From an uncultured bacterium (GTDB taxonomy: Bacteria; Desulfobacterota; Desulfobulbia; Desulfobulbales; Desulfobulbaceae): DNA of 7,729 nt. A model generated the notes under the pieces. It worked only from the letters and a program-made list of their open reading frames with translations. It did no database searches and had not been told where the DNA came from. The stretch spans positions 1 to 7,729 of the forward strand of contig CAITZN010000664.1 of NCBI GenBank assembly GCA_903896915.1, in the 5' to 3' direction. This document shows positions 1-6,677 of this stretch, piece by piece. A program made the translations under genes and the position numbers. Every line of letters starts with the position of its first letter. Positions within the stretch are counted from its first letter, which is position 1.

Positions 1-258
1 GGTCTGACCAGCACGGTAGCCATCAGTGAAATAACGGATAACCTGATCGGAAAATTGATGGCGTACATCGACACAGGTGAGGGGAACCGCTAAGGTATCG
101 GCAACCTCTTGCACCCGCTGCAACTGCGTATCGAGGTGGGCAAGGGGCAACATCATGAAGAAACCGTGGACCTGATAGCCCTGCTCCTGCAACAAGGACG
201 CGGCAACGGTGGAGTCCACCCCGCCGCTCATGGCTATGCCGACTTTTATCAGGGACAT
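1..258 (-). CDS. mnmA: tRNA-specific 2-thiouridylase MnmA, N-terminal part (gene runs off the left edge)
   Basis: MnmA activates C2 of the wobble uridine (U34) of tRNA-Lys, -Glu and -Gln with ATP and inserts sulfur relayed by cysteine desulfurase and carriers, in the cytoplasm. Visible here are 86 codons from the ATG at 258. The PP-loop ATPase motif SGGVDS lies at residues 11-16, preceded by a hydrophobic beta strand (IKVGIAM). The visible part ends in YRAGQT, which in this family leads into the conserved TPNPC catalytic-cysteine segment, so the catalytic half is off the window. Compared with E. coli MnmA, the acidic/aromatic insertion after the GxFM strand is missing, which suggests a shorter variant. 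The start is fixed by the usual distance to the PP-loop; a weak GAAGG lies 10 nt upstream. The frame is open for some codons before the ATG but offers no good earlier start. A relative in the PP-loop thiolase superfamily is possible but less likely. Confidence 0.87.
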   Translation of the reverse strand, partial: MSLIKVGIAMSGGVDSTVAASLLQEQGYQVHGFFMMLPLAHLDTQLQRVQEVADTLAVPLTCVDVRHQFSDQVIRYFTDGYRAGQT

Positions 259-309
259 GGACAGCTGGCCTTCAATCGGTTGCAGCTGAAAAAAGGAAGC
301 GGCCCACAA

Positions 310-681
310 TCACAGCAAGGAGGTCAGGACAGAGCAATCCCGACAAACAGTCATTTTTTCCTTCCAGTTCTTATCCGCCGTACATTCGCAGCGGGTGCTG
401 CTGAGAAACCAGCACAGATGTCCTGCCTGAAACTCCCAGGCCGGACATTCTTTCTTATGCGAACATTTTTTGACAACCCAGCAATCTTTGCGGTTTGCCT
501 GGCCATCACCCCTCTGGTTGACGATCAAAAAATAAAGCTGCCGTTCGATGTGAATAGGAATTGCCCGCCATCCTTGTTCATAACTTTGCACGGCTTTTAA
601 GGAAATCCCGAGGAGCTCGGCGAGAGCCTTCTGCGTTTTCTTTAATCGTGCCCGTAGGTTAGCAAATATTTCTCGATTCAT
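310..681 (-). CDS. XRE-type helix-turn-helix protein with C-terminal two-CW cysteine domain
   Basis: This 123-residue protein is probably a DNA-binding regulator. Residues 1-57 read as an XRE/Cro-type helix-turn-helix: a basic helix, then KALAELLGISLKAVQSYEQG (about 18-37), the expected recognition-helix pattern. Residues 66-117 hold two cysteine-tryptophan pairs (C67-W68 and C90-W91) plus C73, C79, C98, C100, C113 and C116, eight cysteines in all. This matches the 'two-CW' module I know from deltaproteobacterial proteins and could bind zinc or another metal, or sense redox state; that role is inferred. The ATG at 681 has AGGGA seven bases upstream, a good ribosome binding site. The stop lies 51 nt before the mnmA start on the same strand, so the two are likely co-transcribed. 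An inverted repeat at 707-723 in the upstream region is a candidate self-operator. The target genes are unknown. Confidence 0.8.
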   Translation of the reverse strand: MNREIFANLRARLKKTQKALAELLGISLKAVQSYEQGWRAIPIHIERQLYFLIVNQRGDGQANRKDCWVVKKCSHKKECPAWEFQAGHLCWFLSSTRCECTADKNWKEKMTVCRDCSVLTSLL

Positions 682-706
682 AATCCTATCCCTGAGGTTG
701 TATTAA

Positions 707-723
707 GGTATTCAAGAGATACC
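707..723. promoter_or_regulatory. Inverted repeat upstream of the two-CW regulator (possible operator)
   Basis: GGTAT and ATACC flank a 7-base spacer, 26-42 bases upstream of the regulator's ATG at 681. XRE-family repressors commonly bind such short dyads near their own promoters, so autoregulation is plausible. No convincing -35/-10 pair can be read on the minus strand here, and a five-base arm can occur by chance. Confidence 0.3.
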
Positions 724-859
724 ACAAGGTGACGAATGCGGCAATTCATTTTCCGTTTGCAACGGATAGGGAAAAGACCGAGTGGCGGGATATGCGGCTA
801 CGGAAAAGTCCATGGAAAAGCAGAAAAAAATAGTGTATTTTATTCAGTTCGATTGTATC

Positions 860-896
860 AGCTGTGCTTTGAGGTATCGCGTACCCATGCGCAGCT
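860..896 (+). promoter_or_regulatory. Nested hairpin in the presumed dgkA 5' leader
   Basis: AGCTGTGC (860-867) can pair with GCGCAGCT (889-896) through eight pairs, one of them G-U. Inside it, GGTA (873-876) pairs with TACC (882-885) around a 5-base loop. The structure ends 16 bases before the AGGAG that serves dgkA, so in RNA it could affect translation or stability. There is no T-run, so it is not an intrinsic terminator. A regulatory role is inferred only from its position. Confidence 0.35.
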
Positions 897-930
897 TTGA
901 TTTGGTTCAACAGGAGATAGTGCAACAGCT

Positions 931-1302
931 ATGACCGCAGAGCAAAAAGTGAACGGAACCGGACTGGCGAGATTGAAGCGGGCTATAACATGCTCCTCTG
1001 CCGGATTTGCAGCAGCATGGAAAAACGAAGAGGCCTTTCGCCAGGAACTGCTTCTTTGCGTGGTGCTGGTCCCCTTGGCCTGCTGGCTCGGCAATACCGG
1101 CGTGGAGCGTGCCCTCCTGATCGGCAGCCTTCTTGTAGTGCTGATAGTCGAACTGCTCAATACGGCGGTCGAGGTGGTGGTTAATCGTATCGGCCTCGAA
1201 CGGCACGAGCTTTCCGGGTTGGCAAAAGATCTGGGCTCCTCAGCAGTATCCATGTCGCTTATTAACGCCGCTGTCATCTGGCTGCTGGTCGTCCTCACCT
1301 GA
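931..1302 (+). CDS. dgkA: Diacylglycerol kinase DgkA, inner-membrane type
   Basis: DgkA phosphorylates diacylglycerol with ATP to phosphatidic acid, recycling lipid released by envelope biosynthesis. It is a small homotrimer in the inner membrane. The 123-residue length matches the family (E. coli 122). Landmarks are an amphipathic N-terminus, the N-E-x-A-F-R-Q-E motif at 32-39, three hydrophobic segments (about 40-54, 58-77, 103-122), the active-site signature ELLNTAVE (74-81) and HELSGLAKD (92-100). Residues equivalent to E. coli E28, E69, N72, E76, K94 and D95 are all present (E33, E74, N77, E81, K99, D100). The position equivalent to the conserved D80 is Asn85 (codon AAT, 1183-1185), which is unusual. 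The ATG at 931 is the only in-frame start after a TGA at 898; its AGGAG (912-916) is 14 bases away, rather far. It stands alone, divergent from the regulator and convergent with sbcC. Confidence 0.93.
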   Translation: MTAEQKVNGTGLARLKRAITCSSAGFAAAWKNEEAFRQELLLCVVLVPLACWLGNTGVERALLIGSLLVVLIVELLNTAVEVVVNRIGLERHELSGLAKDLGSSAVSMSLINAAVIWLLVVLT

Positions 1303-1437
1303 AACCTGCACGGTTGTCCACAGCTTCCTTCCCGCTGTTCCGCTGATTCGCAAACAAAAACAAACCGCTATCCGCCTCACTCGCAAATACCCTGGAAGAG
1401 AGAGAGCTGACGGTGACGTGGGCCGCCCGCTCGGTTT
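1303..1437. other. Convergent intergenic region between dgkA and sbcC
   Basis: These 135 bp lie tail-to-tail between dgkA and sbcC. I see only a 4-bp stem (AACC/GGTT, 1303-1315), a GA-repeat (about 1397-1407) and two copies of TCGCAAA roughly 32 bp apart. None is a convincing intrinsic terminator for either strand, so termination may be Rho-dependent. No small gene is supported. Confidence 0.5.
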
Positions 1438-4400
1438 TCAGGAGGATTTCCGGCAGCCCGGCCCGACCAGACGGCTGCAGCCATCAGTCCCTGGTACGAC
1501 CTGGATGCGGACATCGATACGCTCCTTCAAGAGCGGCACATGGGAGATGATCCCGATCAGCTTGCCGTCATGCTGCAGCTCTGCCAGGGTCTGCAAAGCC
1601 GTCTCCAGGGCCTCTTCATCCAGAGTACCGAATCCCTCGTCGAGAAACAGGGAATCCACCCGGACATTGTGGCTGGCCATAGCGGACAGCCCAAGCGAGA
1701 GAGCGAGGCTGACCAGAAAACTCTCGCCGCCGGACAGGTTGCGGGTCGACCGGATTTCGCCTGCCTGATAATTGTCGATCACCTGCAGGGCCAGAGGTTC
1801 CTTTGGGTCGCGCAGGAGGATATAGCGATCGTTCATCTTCCGCAGCTGCCGGTTAGCGTGGCTGATCATCACATCAAAGGTCAAACCCTGGGCAAAGACC
1901 CGGAATTTCTTGCCGTCCGCCGAGCCGATCAGCTGGTGGAGCAGATCCCAGCGTTCCTGCTCCTTTTTCTGGGCCGCCACAGCCTGCCGCTGTTCCTCAG
2001 ACTGTTGTTTACGGAGACTGTTAGCGCCCAACCGCTCCCGATCCGCGCCGATCCGCTGCTGCACGGTTGCAAGTTGCAGGTTGTACGTCGCCTCCTCTTC
2101 CAGCAACTCGACCTGGCCCTTCTGCCCGCGATGCAGTTCCTCTTCACGCTCCAGGGCCAGGGTCTGTTCAGCCTTACGGGCGGCAAGTACAGCCAGTTCC
2201 TTTTCCAGCGCCTCTTTGCGATGCCCCAGTGCCACCAAGACCTCCGGTTCCAGCAGCGCGCCGCAATAATCGGGCAGATCAACAAACCCGACCATCTGCA
2301 GTTTGCCGAGCAACTCAACCTCCAGCTCACGGCTCTGCGGCAGCAGCATCTCCAGCTCTTCCGAACCGATCCGCATCTGCTCGCCCATTCCATGCAATTC
2401 CTTGTCGATCTCAGCCAGACGAGTGCGGCTTACCATCTCCTGCGCCTGAGCCTGCCGAACCAGAGTTTGCACTTTTTGTTCTTCCAGATTCGGATCGCGA
2501 TCACCATAGAGCTCAAACCGCTCCGCCAGTAAACCGGCCTCTGCTCGAGCGAGGGTCTCGCGCTCGGCTCTCTGTTGAGACAAGGTCCTGGCAATGCCGG
2601 ACAGCAGCAGGTCAATCTTGTCCTGTTCTGCTTGCAGACGAGCCTGTTCCCGGATCAACTGTTCCCGGCGTTGCTGCTGTTCTTTCCAGACCTGCTGACG
2701 TGCTTCCAGCTGGATCAACAGATTCTCGGCCTGCTCCGGAGGACATGCCTTTATACCCAAAGGCTGCAACTGAGCCAGGAGTTCGGTGCCACTACGATCA
2801 ATCTGGGCCTGTTCCTCCCTGGCCTGCTCCTCCAACCGACGCCCCTCGGAGACGAGAGTCTCGCTGGCATGCTGGGCCGCCTGCACCTGCCGGAACAGAT
2901 CGGTGTGGAGGGTTGTGGCCTGCTCCAGCTGAGTGTGCACCGCGTGCAACGCAGCCTCCCGCCTCTCAATTGTGTTGAGACGCAGCCGAAGAGCCTCGGT
3001 CTGCTCCTGCCACTGCTCCAGCACCTGGGCGGCCACCTCGGTGGTCCGATCCGTAACCGCTGCCCCCTCGAGCAGCGCCAGCAAAGGTCCCAGCTGTTCC
3101 TCTAACTCCTGCCGTTGCCGCTGCCCCTTGGCCAGCATGGTCACTGCGTATTCCCTGTCCTTGCCAAGGCTGACCAAGGCTTCCCGTAGCTGAGCCGTGT
3201 TCACCTGCACTCGTTCCAGCTCCGCCCGAGCCTGGGAAAGCGTCGAATCCGAAACCTCAAGCACTGGTCGCTCATCGGCCCATGGGTGATGGGTGGCGCC
3301 GCATAACGGACAGGCATCTCCATCCACCAGGAACTTCCGTTCCTCCTCATAACTGTGGATGTGCAGGGCCAGTTGATGATTTATCTCGCATTGGGCCACC
3401 AGTTGCTGCTGGAGGCCCCGCTTTTCCTCCTGGGTGCGGAGCTCGCTTGATTGCTGCTGCTCCTGCGTCTGCACCTCTCGAAGCGAACGACCGAGGGTGG
3501 CCATCTCCTCCTCCAGGATCTTCTGCCGTCCCAGGAGTTCGTTGGCCTGTTCCAGTTGCCTGAGGCGTTGTTCACCCTGTTCAACCTTTTCTCGCCAGGA
3601 GGCAACATCTTTGCCGGCCAGCAGCTCTTCTCGTTCGGCCTGCAGTTGTTGCTGGCGCTGGCGAAGCCCCGACAATCCTTGTTCTGCCTGCTGTTCCGTC
3701 TTGAGCAAACGGCTGTGGTACTGGGCCGCATCGACTTGGGCCACCCGGTTTTCTTCTCGAGTTCGCATCAATCGGAACAAGTTGCCAGCCCGTGCCCCCA
3801 ATTGGAGCAATTGCTGGCGAAAACCGGCCAGATGCTCCACCAGCAGGCTGTCGCGCCCATGCTCCTGGAAAAAAACATCGAGCTGCGCCGCCTGTGCCGC
3901 AACGGCAGACTGCTGCCGGTTCAGCTCCTCCCGCAACCGAAGATGATTTTGCTGTTCCTGTTCCGTTTGCTGCTGAGCAACACAGAGCTGCCCTATGGCC
4001 TTTTTCTTCTCATGAATGTGGAGATCGAACACCCGTACCGTTTTGATCTTTTCGGTTTCCCGGCTTTGCACCTCCAAACTTTCCTGGACCTGTTGGCTGG
4101 TCCGGACATGCTCCTCGCTCATCCGCCATTGTTCCTGTTGCAGTCGTTCCCAGGCCGCATGAAGCTCTTCGCCCTTGGAACGCAGGGTCACCATCCGCTC
4201 CTGGACCTGTTTGAGCCGGGTGTATGTACCAAACAAGGTCTGGGCGCGCTGGCCACGATCAAAGGTGTGCAGATCTTCCCTGCTTTCTTCGCGACGGCTG
4301 GCCAGATCAAGCAGCTGCTGATCGGTTTCTCCAAGTTGTGCCTTTAGGACCTCGATCTTCTTGATCCGGTGCAGGGCCTCGCCCAGCAGGGCAAGCTGTT

Positions 4401-5109
4401 GCTGCATTTGGACAACAGCCGCCATGCCCTCGCCGATCCCGGCCTCCAACGACTTTTCTTCTTCCTCGCCCAACAGCAGGATATTGCCCATGGCCTCCTG
4501 GAGGTTCGCAGTTCTCCTGCGCTCTTCGCTGGTGCGCTCATGCACAGCTATCGAGATCTGCGAATAGATGCCAGTGCCGGTGATCTGTTCGAGAATCGGA
4601 GCCCGCTGGTCGGCATCAGCTTCGAGAAAAGCGGCAAAGCCGCCCTGGGCCAGGAGGATCGAACGGGTGAACCGATCATAATCCATACCGGTGACCTGCT
4701 CCACCAGACGGCTGACCTCCTTGGTCCTAGTCTCCAGAACCTTGCCGGTGACGGCATCCACGATCTCGTGGCGGGGCGGTTGCAGCTCACCATCTGCGCT
4801 GCGTCGGGCCCGGTGCTGCCCCCAGTGGCAGCGGTACCGGCCAGCTTGCGTCTCGAAGGTCACCTCGGCAAAACAGTCACCCGCCCGGCGGGACATGATT
4901 TCATTGCTCGATTTGCTGATATGGCCGAGCCGGGGGGTCTGTGCAAACAGAGCCAGACAGATGGCATCCAGGATGGTGGATTTGCCCGCCCCGGTCGGGC
5001 CGGTGATAGCGAAGATGCCCGAAGCCGCGTATTCCGGGACGGTGAAATCGATGGACCAGGAGCCGGCCAGCGAATTGAGATTGCGGAGGTGGACCGCGAG
5101 AATCTTCAT
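1438..5109 (-). CDS. sbcC: Exonuclease subunit SbcC (SMC-like ATPase with zinc hook)
   Basis: SbcC is the ATPase arm of the SbcCD (bacterial Mre11-Rad50) complex, which recognises and processes hairpin, cruciform and protein-blocked DNA ends. In its 1223 residues the two ATPase halves sit at the ends. Walker A GPTGAGKST is at 37-45, followed by the Q-loop region (LLAQGGFAAFLEA). The ABC signature LSGGE is at 1125-1129, Walker B with catalytic FLDEGFG has D1157-E1158, then the D-loop TLDEE, and the switch histidine is H1190. Between them runs a Gln/Glu-rich heptad-like coiled coil, with the zinc hook CPLC at residues 600-603, almost the exact centre, as expected for antiparallel arms. It is longer than E. 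coli SbcC (1048 aa), mostly through longer arms. The ATG at 5109 lies 6 nt after the sbcD stop with only a weak ribosome binding site, suggesting translational coupling. It appears intact. Confidence 0.96.
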   Translation of the reverse strand: MKILAVHLRNLNSLAGSWSIDFTVPEYAASGIFAITGPTGAGKSTILDAICLALFAQTPRLGHISKSSNEIMSRRAGDCFAEVTFETQAGRYRCHWGQHRARRSADGELQPPRHEIVDAVTGKVLETRTKEVSRLVEQVTGMDYDRFTRSILLAQGGFAAFLEADADQRAPILEQITGTGIYSQISIAVHERTSEERRRTANLQEAMGNILLLGEEEEKSLEAGIGEGMAAVVQMQQQLALLGEALHRIKKIEVLKAQLGETDQQLLDLASRREESREDLHTFDRGQRAQTLFGTYTRLKQVQERMVTLRSKGEELHAAWERLQQEQWRMSEEHVRTSQQVQESLEVQSRETEKIKTVRVFDLHIHEKKKAIGQLCVAQQQTEQEQQNHLRLREELNRQQSAVAAQAAQLDVFFQEHGRDSLLVEHLAGFRQQLLQLGARAGNLFRLMRTREENRVAQVDAAQYHSRLLKTEQQAEQGLSGLRQRQQQLQAEREELLAGKDVASWREKVEQGEQRLRQLEQANELLGRQKILEEEMATLGRSLREVQTQEQQQSSELRTQEEKRGLQQQLVAQCEINHQLALHIHSYEEERKFLVDGDACPLCGATHHPWADERPVLEVSDSTLSQARAELERVQVNTAQLREALVSLGKDREYAVTMLAKGQRQRQELEEQLGPLLALLEGAAVTDRTTEVAAQVLEQWQEQTEALRLRLNTIERREAALHAVHTQLEQATTLHTDLFRQVQAAQHASETLVSEGRRLEEQAREEQAQIDRSGTELLAQLQPLGIKACPPEQAENLLIQLEARQQVWKEQQQRREQLIREQARLQAEQDKIDLLLSGIARTLSQQRAERETLARAEAGLLAERFELYGDRDPNLEEQKVQTLVRQAQAQEMVSRTRLAEIDKELHGMGEQMRIGSEELEMLLPQSRELEVELLGKLQMVGFVDLPDYCGALLEPEVLVALGHRKEALEKELAVLAARKAEQTLALEREEELHRGQKGQVELLEEEATYNLQLATVQQRIGADRERLGANSLRKQQSEEQRQAVAAQKKEQERWDLLHQLIGSADGKKFRVFAQGLTFDVMISHANRQLRKMNDRYILLRDPKEPLALQVIDNYQAGEIRSTRNLSGGESFLVSLALSLGLSAMASHNVRVDSLFLDEGFGTLDEEALETALQTLAELQHDGKLIGIISHVPLLKERIDVRIQVVPGTDGCSRLVGPGCRKSS

Positions 5110-5115
5110 ATGGTT

Positions 5116-6345
5116 TCAGTCGGTTTCATGATCGGCCTGGGCAAGGGCTGCGGTAATCTCCGCAAAGGCCCCACGGACCAACTGCCGCTGCCCCTCTGCC
5201 AGTTGCCCAGCTTCCAGGCACCGCTCGAAGACCTCGGTAACGCTGAGATCGTCCAAAGATTCGGCTTCCTGGGCCTGCTGCAGGGCGTAATCATACACCC
5301 GGTTATTGCGGATGCGGAGGATGGCCAGCGCCGACCCCTCAACAGCTGCCAAAAGCTGTTCCCTGAGGTTGGGGATCACCTCCTTGCCTTCGTAGTGCAG
5401 TTCCAGCCAGGCACTGCTGGCCGCAGTCTTCAGTTGCACCAGCCCATCGAGCAGGCTCGGTAAATCGCCACGCAATGAAATCAGTTGCTGAAAAGAGGGA
5501 ACGAGAATCGGCTCCACCTCCATGGCCCGCCCCTGAGAGCGGACGGCCAGGATCTGCTTGCGCTGATCAGCTTCGTTGAAACTCATGGGCAGCGGTGCCC
5601 CGCAATAACGCCGGGTCAAGGAACCAGCCACCAGCTGGTCGAGATGGAGATGGCCTAAGGCGAGATAATCGATGCTCTCCGGAAAAGCAGTGCCTTCGAT
5701 CCGCCCCAACCCCCCGATAGACAGTTCGCGCACGCCGTCCCCCTCGACCGTCTTGCCACCAGCCACAAACAGATGCCCCATAACCACGAGGGGCAGGGTG
5801 GGATCGATGTCCCCCCGTATCCGGCCGGCTGCCAGACAAACCTGCTGATAATGTTCCCTGATGCCTTGTTGGAGCACCAGCCCTTTTTCCTCCAGCGATT
5901 CCCCGGCAGCAGCAGTGCGGATGTCTCGATCCCGCAGGAAGGGAACGGCCCCGATCAACAATTCAGGCCGCTCATCCTGGTCCCGCAACAGCAGGATCTC
6001 CTTCTCCAGGGTATCGCCAACCGAGCCCACCACGTGGATCTGGAGTTGGCGCAGCAGTTCACGCGGCGCTTCCAGAAGGGCAGGGGAGTCGTGGTTACCG
6101 CCGATCAGCACCACATGGCGGCAGACTGATCCTGCCAGGCGATGCAGAAAACGGTAGTAGAGGGTCAACGCCCTACTGCCCGGAGTGGTAGTGTCAAAGA
6201 TGTCGCCTGCTACCAGCAGCACGTCAATGCCCTGTTCCTCGATTAGTTCGGCCAGCCAGTCGAGAAAGAGGGCCTGCTCCTCATGCCGATTCCGTCCGTG
6301 GAAGCGGTGACCGAGATGCCAGTCCGAGGTGTGAATCAGCCGCAT
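5116..6345 (-). CDS. sbcD: Exonuclease subunit SbcD (Mre11-like metallophosphoesterase)
   Basis: SbcD is the nuclease subunit of SbcCD: an ATP-dependent 3'-5' exonuclease and a hairpin endonuclease using two Mn ions. The 409 residues (E. coli 400) carry all calcineurin-like phosphoesterase motifs in order: DWH (D8, H10), GDIFD (D48), GGNHD (N84, H85), GH at 190-191, and GHLH (231-234). The C-terminal portion (about 260-409) is the more variable capping and SbcC-binding region. The N-terminus MRLIHTSDWHLGH is typical, which fixes the ATG at 6345 although only a weak AGCGGA-like sequence precedes it. The start lies 15 nt after the DUF1737 stop and the stop is 6 nt before sbcC, so the three are probably one operon. 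No key residue is missing. Confidence 0.96.
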   Translation of the reverse strand: MRLIHTSDWHLGHRFHGRNRHEEQALFLDWLAELIEEQGIDVLLVAGDIFDTTTPGSRALTLYYRFLHRLAGSVCRHVVLIGGNHDSPALLEAPRELLRQLQIHVVGSVGDTLEKEILLLRDQDERPELLIGAVPFLRDRDIRTAAAGESLEEKGLVLQQGIREHYQQVCLAAGRIRGDIDPTLPLVVMGHLFVAGGKTVEGDGVRELSIGGLGRIEGTAFPESIDYLALGHLHLDQLVAGSLTRRYCGAPLPMSFNEADQRKQILAVRSQGRAMEVEPILVPSFQQLISLRGDLPSLLDGLVQLKTAASSAWLELHYEGKEVIPNLREQLLAAVEGSALAILRIRNNRVYDYALQQAQEAESLDDLSVTEVFERCLEAGQLAEGQRQLVRGAFAEITAALAQADHETD

Positions 6346-6360
6346 GGCAGAATATTCCGC

Positions 6361-6561
6361 TTAATACGCGCTGATTTTGGTTTCCATGGAGAATACCTCG
6401 CCTTCCACGTCCTTGACCAGGGCCTGTCCGGCAATAACCGTCTTACCGTCATGAGTCAGGGTAGGGCCGCCATGGAGCTGCCAGCCGCGGTTGAGTTTAT
6501 CGGATACACGTTTGCAGAACATTTCATCGTCCGGCCCGGTAATACAGCTGTACAGTTTCAT
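6361..6561 (-). CDS. DUF1737 family small protein
   Basis: The 66-residue protein begins KLYSCITGPDD and continues with FCKRVSDKLNRGWQLHGGPT and a C-terminal A-G-Q-A-L-V-K strand. This pattern (tyrosine strand, ITGPDD turn, helix ending in LNxGW, then GxPT) is that of DUF1737, a small family without an established function. It has no signal peptide or membrane segment, so it is expected in the cytoplasm. The ATG at 6561 has GGTG six bases upstream. It is first in the presumed sbcDC operon, 15 nt before sbcD. A link to DNA repair is suggested by position only. The family often reads as a stray housekeeping small protein, so co-transcription may be incidental. Confidence 0.82.
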   Translation of the reverse strand: MKLYSCITGPDDEMFCKRVSDKLNRGWQLHGGPTLTHDGKTVIAGQALVKDVEGEVFSMETKISAY

Positions 6562-6602
6562 TTTTTCACCGTAAGTATTTTTATCATGGAAATAATCTGA
6601 AA

Positions 6603-6616
6603 GGGAACCTGTTCCC
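6603..6616. promoter_or_regulatory. Palindrome GGGAAC-CT-GTTCCC in a divergent promoter region
   Basis: This is a perfect 6-bp dyad with a 2-bp centre, 42 bp upstream of the DUF1737 ATG on the minus strand and 61 bp from the DUF309 ATG on the plus strand. It could be an operator controlling one or both directions. The regulator is unknown. The GAAC/GTTC arms recall Bacillus-type LexA boxes, but those have a 4-bp centre, so I do not call it one. Confidence 0.4.
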
Positions 6617-6629
6617 CTGCCAGGCAGGG
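6615..6629. promoter_or_regulatory. Palindrome CCCTGCC-A-GGCAGGG next to the first one
   Basis: This is a perfect 7-bp dyad around one base, sharing two bases with the palindrome at 6603-6616. As RNA it could fold as a 6-bp stem with a 3-base loop. A short TTTT follows five bases later on the plus strand, too weak for a confident terminator. A paired operator or a structured leader are both possible. Confidence 0.4.
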
Positions 6630-6677
6630 AGGCGTTTTCCAGCCCCTACACTACTTGATTGGACCCTTGCAAGCCAA

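Noticed and set aside
109..600. Plus-strand open frame of 163 codons opposite mnmA and the regulator
   Set aside because: It overlaps two recognisable minus-strand genes and shows no domain.
1540..2532. Plus-strand open frame of 330 codons inside sbcC (also 3451-4347)
   Set aside because: These are Leu/Gln-rich mirrors of the Gln/Glu-rich coiled coil of SbcC (CAG/CTG complement) with no recognisable domain.
1438..5109. SbcC as a general SMC or RecN protein
   Set aside because: The central CPLC zinc hook and the adjacent SbcD gene identify it as SbcC/Rad50.
4369..5463. Plus-strand open frame of 364 codons across the sbcC start and sbcD end
   Set aside because: It is antisense to two intact, motif-complete genes and crosses their junction; its composition follows from the coding bias of the opposite strand.
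6603..6616. LexA (SOS) box upstream of sbcDC
   Set aside because: The GAAC and GTTC arms are separated by 2 bp rather than the 4 bp of Bacillus-type boxes, and it does not match E. coli-type CTG-N10-CAG either.
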